From: Neisseria perflava
GTDB taxonomy: Bacteria > Pseudomonadota > Gammaproteobacteria > Burkholderiales > Neisseriaceae
Reading direction: 5' to 3'
Assembly: GCF_024170405.1 (NCBI RefSeq)
Contig: NZ_JALJYC010000012.1
Location: 1 to 64,000 of the forward strand
Length of the DNA: 64,000 nucleotides
The notes beneath the pieces are model-generated. The model searched no databases, was not told the DNA's origin, and worked only from the letters and a program-made list of their open reading frames with translations. Made by a program: the position numbers and the translations under genes. Within the stretch, counting starts at the first letter, position 1, and each line of letters starts with the position of its first letter. This document shows positions 7,597 through 16,279 of this stretch, in pieces.

Positions 7597-8319
7597 TTAT
7601 CCGCGCTTCTGCGCAAAAAACTGTTGCAATATTGCTTGGCATTCCTCTTCCAATATGCCGCCCTGTACAGCAGTGTGCTTATTCAATGCACGATTGCCGA
7701 ACACATCCAACACGCTGCCCGCCGCGCCGGTTTTCGGCTCGGCCGCACCGAAAACCACCCGCGCCACCCGCGCCTGTATCATCGCAGAAGCACACATGGC
7801 GCAGGGCTCCAGCGTCACATACACATCGCAGCCGTCCAAGCGGTAATTGCCCAGCGCCGCGCCCGCCTGCGCCAAAGCGCGGATTTCGGCATGATGGCTG
7901 ATGTTGCAGTCTTGGATACAGCTGTTGTGCGCGGCGGCGATGATTGCGCCGTCTTTCACCACCACCGCGCCGACGGGAATTTCGCCGATTTGCGCCGCCA
8001 TGTGCGCCTGTTGCAAAGCCGTGCGCATAAAGTCCACCATTTCAGACGGCCTCGGGAACAAGGCTACGGGCGGATGGTTTTTTACGGCCTGCCGCAATTT
8101 TTCTTTTTGCTCCGCCTCCATTTCGTGCACGTCTGCGCCGTCGCACAAAGCCGCCAGCTGCCATAAGGTACTGTTGGTCAGCGTCAGTCCGGCGGCTTTC
8201 AGCAATAAAAAAGCCTTGACTGCACCTTGTGTGCGCAAATCTTCCAGCATAACAATACCCATCTTCTGCAAAGCGCTCAGGGTTTTCGGCGCCAGCGGCG
8301 GCGTGGTCAGCGGCGTCAT
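7597..8319 (-). CDS. tadA: tRNA adenosine(34) deaminase with N-terminal TfoX_C-like domain
   Basis: TadA deaminates A34 of tRNA-Arg(ACG) to inosine. The C-terminal part (about residues 94-240) carries the zinc/catalytic signature HAE (His143, Glu145) and PCAMC (Cys173, Cys176). The first 80 residues (KTLSALQKMGI..LEDLRTQGAVKAFLLLKAAG) look like the TfoX C-terminal domain, a helix-hairpin-helix-type module. A DUS encodes RPSE at the junction. I start at ATG 8319, giving 240 residues, rather than 63 bp upstream. The miaA stop and this start read TAA-C-ATG and a GGGG lies just upstream, so translation is probably coupled to miaA. Confidence 0.92.
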   Translation of the reverse strand: MTPLTTPPLAPKTLSALQKMGIVMLEDLRTQGAVKAFLLLKAAGLTLTNSTLWQLAALCDGADVHEMEAEQKEKLRQAVKNHPPVALFPRPSEMVDFMRTALQQAHMAAQIGEIPVGAVVVKDGAIIAAAHNSCIQDCNISHHAEIRALAQAGAALGNYRLDGCDVYVTLEPCAMCASAMIQARVARVVFGAAEPKTGAAGSVLDVFGNRALNKHTAVQGGILEEECQAILQQFFAQKRG

Positions 8320-8320
8320 G

Positions 8321-9259
8321 TTATGCCCCGAAATGCTGCGCGGCCAAGTTGCAGGCCGTCTGAATATAATCTTGATCGGCATACGGATCTAAGCTGTGCG
8401 CCAAGGGGATTTTGCGCAGCCAGGTCAGTTGGCGCTTGGCCAGCTGGCGCGTGGCGGCCTTGCCTTTTTCTACAAACTCCGCGTAATCGTCCCGCCCTTC
8501 GAGATAATCCCACGCCTGCCGGTAGCCGACGCAGCGCATGGAAGTCATATCGGCATTCAGCGCCGGATATTTGCGGCGCAGCGCGTGCATTTCGTCTAAA
8601 AAACCCTGCTCCAGCATGGTATCAAAACGCTTGCCGATTTGCGCGTGCAACAAAGCGCGTTCTTCGGGAATCAGGGCAAGGGTGCACAAATCCAGCGGCG
8701 GCGTATGGCTACTTTGCTCGGCAATATGCTGACTTAAAGGCTTGCCGGTCAGCAAAAACACTTCCAGCGCCCGCTCAATGCGCTGGCTGTCGTTGGCTTT
8801 CAGACGGCCTGCCGTGGCCGGATCGCATTGTTGCAACTGCTGATAGAGATAATCCAAACCGTGCGCCGCTTTGTCTGCCTGCAAACGCGCACGCACGGCT
8901 TCGTCCGCTTCGGGCAAATCGTTCAAGCCTTCGGTGAGCGCGTGAAAATACATCATCGTACCGCCGACAATCAGCGGATATCGCCCCCGCGCCTGAATCT
9001 CGCCCGCCAAGCGTACGCAGTCGGCGACAAACTGAGCCGCGCTGTAACTTTCCAGCGGCGAGATGATGTCAATCAGATGGTGCGGCACAGCCGCCCGTTC
9101 CGCCGCCGTCGGCTTGGCCGTACCGATGTCCATATCGCGGAACACCAGCGCGGAGTCCAGGCTGATGATTTCAACGGGTAACTGCTCGGCAAGGCGCAGC
9201 GCGAGGCCGGTTTTGCCGCTGGCGGTCGGGCCGAGAATGGCGAAGGCTTTCGGGGTCAT
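8321..9259 (-). CDS. miaA: tRNA dimethylallyltransferase
   Basis: MiaA transfers a dimethylallyl group to A37 of tRNAs reading UNN codons, the first step to ms2i6A. The 312-residue protein has the P-loop GPTASGKTG at residues 9-17, the substrate loop DSALVFRDMDIGTAKPT, and VGGTMMYFHAL, all typical. The length matches the family. It is followed one base later by tadA on the same strand, making a two-gene tRNA-modification unit. DUS copies lie inside the coding sequence (for example at 8801-8811). Confidence 0.96.
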   Translation of the reverse strand: MTPKAFAILGPTASGKTGLALRLAEQLPVEIISLDSALVFRDMDIGTAKPTAAERAAVPHHLIDIISPLESYSAAQFVADCVRLAGEIQARGRYPLIVGGTMMYFHALTEGLNDLPEADEAVRARLQADKAAHGLDYLYQQLQQCDPATAGRLKANDSQRIERALEVFLLTGKPLSQHIAEQSSHTPPLDLCTLALIPEERALLHAQIGKRFDTMLEQGFLDEMHALRRKYPALNADMTSMRCVGYRQAWDYLEGRDDYAEFVEKGKAATRQLAKRQLTWLRKIPLAHSLDPYADQDYIQTACNLAAQHFGA

Positions 9260-9296
9260 GGTGAGCAGGGAAAATGAAAAAACGGATTATAGCAAA

Positions 9297-9322
9297 AAGG
9301 CCGTCTGAATTCAGACGGCCTT
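9297..9322. terminator. Loopless 26-bp DUS palindrome between aroA and miaA
   Basis: AAGGCCGTCTGAA is followed directly by its reverse complement with no spacer, making a perfect palindrome. It lies 7 bp after the aroA stop on the minus strand and is flanked by A and T residues. It can serve as terminator, and it contains two uptake sequences. Confidence 0.75.
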
Positions 9323-9328
9323 GACCTG

Positions 9329-10627
9329 TTAAACCGCTTCGGTAATCAAAGCGAAGACTTCAAAATAAGTTGGGAAGGTTTTATAGGTACATTTCGGGTC
9401 GTTAATCACCACCGGCACGCCCAGCAGCGACACCAAAGAGAAACACATCGCCATGCGGTGGTCATCGTAAGTGTCGATGGCGACTTCGGCATTCAGTTGC
9501 TTAGGTGGCGTGATGTGGATGGCTTCCGGCTCTTCCGTTACTTCCGCGCCGAGTTTGCGCAATTCGGTTGCCATCGCCGCGATACGGTCGGTTTCTTTCA
9601 CGCGCCACGAGCCGATGTTGCGTAGGGTACAGGCTTGGCCGCTCGCCAGCGCGACAATCGCCAACGTCATGGCGGCGTCGGGGATGTGGTTGGCGTCCAA
9701 GTCAAACGGCAGCACCGCTTGATTTTCTGGGCGGGAAACTTCAATAAAATTGTCGCCCCACACCACATTCGCGCCGATTTTTTCCAATTCGCGGGCAAAA
9801 GCCACATCGCCCTGAATGCTGTGCAAACCGATACCGGTGACGCGAATCGGCGCGCCGGAAATCAGCCCAGCACCGAGAAAATAAGACGCGCTGGAGGCGT
9901 CGCCCTCAACATGCAACACTTCCGGCGCCTGGTAACGCGCACCGGCCGGAATGTGAAACACTTGATAATTGTCATGACGCACGTTGACACCAAACTGCGC
10001 CATCAGTTTCAAAGTAATGTCGATATACGGCTTGGAAATCAGCTCGCCCACCATGCGGATGGCAAAGGCTTCGCCGGTCAGCGGCAAGGCCATTAAAAGC
10101 GCAGTCAGAAATTGGCTGGACACATTGCCCTTAATCGGAATCTCGCGCACGCCCTTGTCGCTGCGGGCATTGATTTGCAGCGGCGGATAGCCTTCGTTGC
10201 CCAAATAGTCGATATCTGCTCCGGCAATGCGCAGCGCATCGACCAAATCACCAATCGGCCGCTCGTGCATACGCGGCACGCCGTGCAGGTGGTAATCGCC
10301 GCCCAACACCGCCAGCACTGCGGTCAGCGGGCGAAACGCCGTCCCTGCGTTACCGAGAAACAAATCGGCTTGGCGGTTGGGAAACGCACCGCCCGTGCCG
10401 TGTACTTTCAGACGACCTTCGTCCAGAAATTCGATGTTAACACCCAATTTCTCCAAGGCTTCCAGCATGCGGTCGGTATCGTCGGATTTGAGCAGTGAAC
10501 GGATTTCGCATACATTGTCAGACAAAGCGGCCAACAGCAGCGTGCGGTTGCTGATGCTTTTCGAGCCGGGCAGCGCAACAGTGGAGGGTTTTAATTTGGC
10601 GGCGGGCAATCGGATGGATTCGGTCAT
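9329..10627 (-). CDS. aroA: 3-phosphoshikimate 1-carboxyvinyltransferase (EPSP synthase)
   Basis: AroA transfers enolpyruvyl from PEP to shikimate 3-phosphate, the sixth step of the shikimate pathway. The 432 residues include PGSKSISNRTLLLAAL (substrate/PEP-binding Lys-Ser), LGNAGTAFRPL, SSQFLTALLMALP and KETDRIAAMATELRKLGAEV, which place it in class I, the GammaProteobacteria-like group. The length is usual. It stands alone with a DUS palindrome after its stop. Confidence 0.97.
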   Translation of the reverse strand: MTESIRLPAAKLKPSTVALPGSKSISNRTLLLAALSDNVCEIRSLLKSDDTDRMLEALEKLGVNIEFLDEGRLKVHGTGGAFPNRQADLFLGNAGTAFRPLTAVLAVLGGDYHLHGVPRMHERPIGDLVDALRIAGADIDYLGNEGYPPLQINARSDKGVREIPIKGNVSSQFLTALLMALPLTGEAFAIRMVGELISKPYIDITLKLMAQFGVNVRHDNYQVFHIPAGARYQAPEVLHVEGDASSASYFLGAGLISGAPIRVTGIGLHSIQGDVAFARELEKIGANVVWGDNFIEVSRPENQAVLPFDLDANHIPDAAMTLAIVALASGQACTLRNIGSWRVKETDRIAAMATELRKLGAEVTEEPEAIHITPPKQLNAEVAIDTYDDHRMAMCFSLVSLLGVPVVINDPKCTYKTFPTYFEVFALITEAV

Positions 10628-10710
10628 GGTAATCTTCTTGTATGGCGCACAATGCGGATGAGAGACAGACGCATATTATACTGAAAGTTCAGGCCGTCTG
10701 AAAACAAAAG

Positions 10711-10748
10711 AAAACGGCATATCCGCAGGGATGGGATATGCCGTTTTT
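10711..10748 (-). terminator. Intrinsic terminator of the bfrA-bfrB unit
   Basis: On the minus strand the hairpin arms CGGCATATCC and GGATATGCCG are flanked by A5 and T4 runs, a bidirectional intrinsic terminator 40 bp past the bfrB stop. A single DUS lies beside it at 10691-10702. Confidence 0.8.
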
Positions 10749-10789
10749 CGTACTCAAGAGAACTGCTGTATTTGGCAGTGGTTTGTGTT

Positions 10790-11263
10790 TTAGTCCTCTT
10801 GCGCCCCGGTTTGCAGGTAGTTGGGCAAGCCGATGCTTGCAATCAAATCCTGCTGGGTTTCCAGCCAGTCGATGTGTTCTTCGTTGATGTCTTTTTGTTT
10901 TTCCAACAAATCACGGCTGACATAGTCTTGTTTTTCTTCGCACAGCGCGATGGCTTCAATCAAAGCGGTATGTTTGTCATACTCTTTGGTCAAGTCGCAG
11001 GCAATAATCTCTTCGGTTTTTTCACCGATGAGCAGCTTGCCCAGCTCTTGCAAATTGGGCAGGCCTTCCAAAAACAGGATGCGTTCGATTAAAGCGTCGG
11101 CCGATTTCATTTCTACGATGGATTGTTTGTAGAAATGCTCGGACAGCTCTTCAAAACCCCAGTTTTTCAGAATGCGCGCATGCAGAAAATATTGGTTGAT
11201 GGTAATCAGCAGCAAACCCAAGTTTTTATTGAGTTCGCGTAACACCAAACGATCGCCTTGCAT
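10790..11263 (-). CDS. bfrB: Bacterioferritin subunit B (heme-binding type)
   Basis: This 157-residue four-helix ferritin-like protein corresponds to neisserial BfrB. It keeps the heme-ligand Met52, in the context SIVEMKSAD, but the ferroxidase positions are altered: Leu18 instead of Glu and Ser54 instead of His. It should therefore bind heme at subunit interfaces and rely on BfrA for iron oxidation within the mixed 24-mer that stores iron. A strong Shine-Dalgarno AAAGGAG precedes the ATG. It follows bfrA by 25 bp, and the two form one transcription unit ended by a hairpin. Confidence 0.95.
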   Translation of the reverse strand: MQGDRLVLRELNKNLGLLLITINQYFLHARILKNWGFEELSEHFYKQSIVEMKSADALIERILFLEGLPNLQELGKLLIGEKTEEIIACDLTKEYDKHTALIEAIALCEEKQDYVSRDLLEKQKDINEEHIDWLETQQDLIASIGLPNYLQTGAQED

Positions 11264-11288
11264 ATGATGCTCCTTTCGTTCGGTTTAA

Positions 11289-11753
11289 TTACATTTGGCT
11301 TTGGTAGTAGTTGCCTTCGCCGACCAATTCGATCAAGCGCAGCTGTTGTTCCAACCAGTGGGCGTGATCTTCTTCAGTGTCTTTCAACTGGCTGACCATG
11401 ATGTCGCGGGTAACGTAGTCTTGTACTTCTTCGCACAATTTAATGCCTTTTTTCAAGGCGTCGCGCACTTCGTATTCGGTGTTCAAGTCGGCTTTCAGGC
11501 AAGAAATCACGTCGGTACCGATGTTCAATTCGGCACGCGTCATTTTCGGCGTACCACCCAACATCAAAATACGGCGGATAAAGTCTTCAGCGTGTTCGGT
11601 TTCTTCTTCCATCTCGTGATTCAGACGCTCGAACAATTTAGTGTAGCCCCATTCTGAATACAGGCGTGAGTGGATGAAATATTGGTCACGTGCAGCCAGT
11701 TCGCCTGACAGCAGTTCGTTCATATAATCTAAAACAGCTTGATTGCCTTGCAT
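11289..11753 (-). CDS. bfrA: Bacterioferritin subunit A (ferroxidase type)
   Basis: This 154-residue bacterioferritin subunit corresponds to neisserial BfrA. It keeps the di-iron ferroxidase residues Glu18, Glu51, His54, Glu93 and the late EEDH motif, but carries Thr52 where heme-binding subunits have Met. It thus supplies iron oxidation while its neighbour BfrB supplies the heme ligand. It protects against oxidative stress and stores iron in the cytosol. It is the first gene of the pair, behind a long AT-rich upstream region that also holds a Fur-box-like palindrome. Confidence 0.95.
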   Translation of the reverse strand: MQGNQAVLDYMNELLSGELAARDQYFIHSRLYSEWGYTKLFERLNHEMEEETEHAEDFIRRILMLGGTPKMTRAELNIGTDVISCLKADLNTEYEVRDALKKGIKLCEEVQDYVTRDIMVSQLKDTEEDHAHWLEQQLRLIELVGEGNYYQSQM

Positions 11754-12035
11754 AATTCTTTCTCTTTCTGTGAGAGTCCCTCAGGACGGGTTGTGTTGTG
11801 TTTCGGAATGCGTGCATTGTAGGCAAGATTTTGAAATTTCACAAATTTTCTATTTAAAATACAAACAATTATCAAAAATATATGGATAGCAAAATGCCGT
11901 CTGAAAATTTCAACTCCCTGTTTTCTATTATGATTTATTGCCATTAATATTAAGAATCCATTGCATTGCTAAAAAATATTTACGCGGCTTAACCATAAAT
12001 AAAAGCAACCGACCCACAAAATTCAATCAAATTTA

Positions 12036-12050
12036 ATAATGAATCATTAT
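12036..12050. promoter_or_regulatory. Candidate Fur box
   Basis: ATAATGA-A-TCATTAT is a 15-bp perfect inverted repeat around one base, in the longer context AATAATGAATCATTATC. It resembles the Fur consensus GATAATGATAATCATTATC with the central part shortened. It sits about 285 bp before bfrA and 145 bp before typA. Iron control of bacterioferritin makes the site plausible, but its distance from bfrA is large. Confidence 0.35.
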
Positions 12051-12137
12051 CATCTTTCTCCATTTCTTTCAGACGGCCTAAATCTCCCTGTTTTTCCAAA
12101 CTAAAGTTACGCCAAACAATCCTTTGGCCGTATATCG

Positions 12138-12146
12138 TGTTATAAT
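12138..12146 (+). promoter_or_regulatory. Extended -10 promoter of typA
   Basis: TGTTATAAT fits the extended -10 pattern TGnTATAAT exactly and lies 48 bp before the typA ATG. No good -35 hexamer is seen, as expected for extended -10 promoters. Confidence 0.6.
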
Positions 12147-12194
12147 GCTGAGTTATTTTTTAAACCGATTATCTATTAAGGCACCACATAAGCC

Positions 12195-14006
<1,812 letters not shown>

Positions 14007-14015
14007 CTTGCGCAA

Positions 14016-14158
14016 TATAGTCGTTTCGTTAGTTTGAAACAAGGCAGCAAGCCACAGACAGTACGGATAAAATGAACTGACTTACTTCTCAGTTTAGTTC
14101 ATTCCCTCCCTGAGCAATATGCAGCAACGCTGTATCAAACCAATGGAACGCGACTATA
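14016..14158. repeat. 143-bp inverted-repeat element, TATAGTC family
   Basis: The ends TATAGTCGTTTCGTTAGTTTGA and TCAAACCAATGGAACGCGACTATA form terminal inverted repeats at a TA target. The interior has GAAACAAGGCAGCAAG and ATGCAGCAACGCTGTATC, also found in the shorter copy at 5580-5653. It is noncoding and starts 9 bp after the typA stop. It is Correia-like in its TATAG ends but different inside. Confidence 0.75.
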
Positions 14159-14163
14159 AAAGA

Positions 14164-14200
14164 AAGGCCGTCTGAAACAATCGCTGTTTCAGACGGCCTT
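14164..14200. terminator. Bidirectional DUS terminator between typA and lpdA
   Basis: AAGGCCGTCTGAAACA and its complement enclose 5 bp, a 16-bp perfect stem followed by T-rich sequence on both sides. It lies between two convergent genes. Confidence 0.8.
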
Positions 14201-14252
14201 ATTATATCTGCGTTACGCTCAGTTGATCAGGCTGAGCGTAAATTTTCCGATA

Positions 14253-16049
14253 TTATTTTTTCTTGCGTTGCGGCGGCAAGTCGGTACAAGTACCCAAAGC
14301 CACTTCTGCAGCCAAACCGATGGATTCGCCCAAGGTCGGGTGCGGGTGGATGGTTTTACCGATGTCAGTTGCATCACAGCCCATTTCAATCGCCAGGCAG
14401 ATTTCGCCAATCATATCGCCACCGTTCGGGCCGACGATACCGCCGCCGATAATCAGGCCGGTTTCGGCATCGAAAATCAGTTTGGTAAAGCCATCGTCAC
14501 AGCCGTTAGCAATCGCGCGACCAGAAGCCGCCCACGGGAAGTTTGCTTTGGTAATTTTAATGCCTTTGGCTTTGGCTTGGGTTTCGGTAACGCCAACCCA
14601 TGCCACTTCCGGTGCGGTAAAGGCCACACCCGGAATCACGCGCGCATCAAAATAGGCTTTGTGACCGGCACAGTTTTCAGCGGCAACGTGACCTTCATGC
14701 ACGGCTTTATGCGCCAACATCGGTTGGCCGACAATATCACCGATGGCATAGATATGCGGCACGTTGGTACGCATTTGTTTGTCCACCTCGATGAAACCAC
14801 GATCAGTTACGGCAACACCGGCGTTTTCTGCGCCAATCAATTTGCCGTTCGGCGCACGGCCGGCAGCCACTAAGACGCAGTCATAACGTTGCGGTTCGGC
14901 CGGTGCATTCTCGCCTTCAAAGGTCACATAAATACCGTCTTCACGCGCTTCAACAGCCACGGTTTTGGTATTAATCATGATGCGGTCGAAACGGTGTTCG
15001 TTGGCTTTCTGCCAAACTTTCACCAAGTCACGGTCAGCACCCTGCATCAGGCCGTCCATCATTTCCACAACTTCCAAACGGGTGCCCAAGGTGCTGTACA
15101 CCGTACCCATTTCCAAACCGATGATACCGCCGCCGATAATCAGCATATTGCCCGGCAGCTCTTTGAGCGCCAATGCGCCGGTAGAGTCGATAATGCGCGG
15201 ATCTTTCGGGATAAACGGCAGATTCATCACGCGGCTGCCTGCTGCGATGATGGCGTTTTTAAACTGAATCACACGTTTTTCGCCGGTTTCTTGCAACGGC
15301 TCGTCATAGCCGACTTCGGCAGTCAGCTTGACTTCCATGTGGTTCGGGCCGACAAACTGACCGTCGCCGCGAATGACATCCACTTTGCGCATTTTGGCCA
15401 TGCCGGACAAACCGCCTGTCAACCGACCGACTACTTTGTCTTTATAGCCGCGCAGCATATCGAGATTCAAATCCGGCTCTTGGTAAGTAATACCATGCGA
15501 AGCCAAGTGGCGCACTTCATCAATCACGTTGGCGTTGTGCAGCAAAGCTTTAGACGGGATACAGCCCACATTCAGGCAGACACCGCCCAAAGTGGCATAA
15601 CGCTCGACGATGGCAACTTTCAAACCTTCGTCGGCGGCGGCAAACGCAGCAGAATAACCGCCCGGGCCGCCGCCTAAAACGACTACATCGTATTCGACAT
15701 CGGCATTGCCGCTGAAATTAGCAGCCTGAGGAGCAGCAGCGGCTGCCTGAAGCGCTTCTTGAGCAAGTGCGGCAGCAGGGGCTTCTTCAGCCTTCGGTGC
15801 TTCGGCTGCTGCGGCAGCTTCCAATACCAGAATCACGCTGCCTTCGGAGATTTTATCGCCGACTTTGACTTTAACTTCTTTGACCATACCGGCAGCTTCC
15901 GCCGGTACATCCATGGTCGCTTTGTCAGTTTCCAAGGTAATCAGGGTATCGTCCACGGCAACGGTATCGCCAGCTTTAACTTCTACCGCGATAATATCCA
16001 CATTTTCGTGGCCGCCGATGTCGGGGACTTTCAATTCGATTAAGCTCAT
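14253..16049 (-). CDS. lpdA: Dihydrolipoyl dehydrogenase with N-terminal lipoyl domain (E3, P64k type)
   Basis: E3 reoxidises dihydrolipoyl groups of the pyruvate dehydrogenase complex with FAD and NAD+. I start at ATG 16049 (598 residues), since upstream codons in this frame read through a DUS and a repeat and AAGAAG precedes this ATG. Residues 1-80 are a lipoyl domain with the lipoylation motif ETDKATMDVPA, then an Ala-rich hinge. The FAD domain starts DVVVLGGGPGG. The redox disulfide is GGVCLNVGCIPSK, and the C-terminal interface holds HPHPTLGE with the catalytic His. The lipoyl-E3 fusion is the form known in meningococci as P64k. Confidence 0.97.
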   Translation of the reverse strand: MSLIELKVPDIGGHENVDIIAVEVKAGDTVAVDDTLITLETDKATMDVPAEAAGMVKEVKVKVGDKISEGSVILVLEAAAAAEAPKAEEAPAAALAQEALQAAAAAPQAANFSGNADVEYDVVVLGGGPGGYSAAFAAADEGLKVAIVERYATLGGVCLNVGCIPSKALLHNANVIDEVRHLASHGITYQEPDLNLDMLRGYKDKVVGRLTGGLSGMAKMRKVDVIRGDGQFVGPNHMEVKLTAEVGYDEPLQETGEKRVIQFKNAIIAAGSRVMNLPFIPKDPRIIDSTGALALKELPGNMLIIGGGIIGLEMGTVYSTLGTRLEVVEMMDGLMQGADRDLVKVWQKANEHRFDRIMINTKTVAVEAREDGIYVTFEGENAPAEPQRYDCVLVAAGRAPNGKLIGAENAGVAVTDRGFIEVDKQMRTNVPHIYAIGDIVGQPMLAHKAVHEGHVAAENCAGHKAYFDARVIPGVAFTAPEVAWVGVTETQAKAKGIKITKANFPWAASGRAIANGCDDGFTKLIFDAETGLIIGGGIVGPNGGDMIGEICLAIEMGCDATDIGKTIHPHPTLGESIGLAAEVALGTCTDLPPQRKKK

Positions 16050-16078
16050 GTTTGCTTCTTTCTTAAAATATTCCGTTG

Positions 16079-16113
16079 TTTTCAGACGGCCTAAACCAAA
16101 ATGCCGTCTGAAA
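16079..16113. repeat. DUS pair, TTCAGACGGCCT...ATGCCGTCTGAA
   Basis: An outward-facing pair forms a stem across an 11-bp loop in the aceF-lpdA spacer. One member is of the AT dialect, the other of the AG dialect. It may attenuate transcription between aceF and lpdA. Confidence 0.6.
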
Positions 16114-16143
16114 AATCCGTTTGACTGTATTGAGAACAGGCTT

Positions 16144-16213
16144 TGTAGGGTATGCGCAAACCCACCATTTTGCTTGTCAAACCGACTAAGTGGCGGGTTT
16201 ACACCCACCCCAC
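16144..16213. repeat. Short palindromic repeat TGTAGGGT...ACCC
   Basis: TGTAGGGTATGCGCAAACCC faces GGGTTTACACCCACCCCAC, an imperfect hairpin. A related structure lies at 26356-26422. It lies in the aceF-lpdA spacer and has no coding function that I can see. Confidence 0.5.
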
Positions 16214-16279
16214 ACCCATCTCTGCATTTTCAGACGGCCTTTAAACTTTAAATAGCCATCAGGCCGTCTGAAAACACGC

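Larger units (their letters stand above)
11754..12194. other. Divergent regulatory region between bfrA and typA
   Basis: This 441-bp AT-rich region holds no credible gene. It contains promoters for both neighbours: an extended -10 for typA at 12138-12146, two single DUS copies (11892-11903 as ATGCCGTCTGAA and 12069-12080), and the Fur-like palindrome at 12036-12050. Confidence 0.7.
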
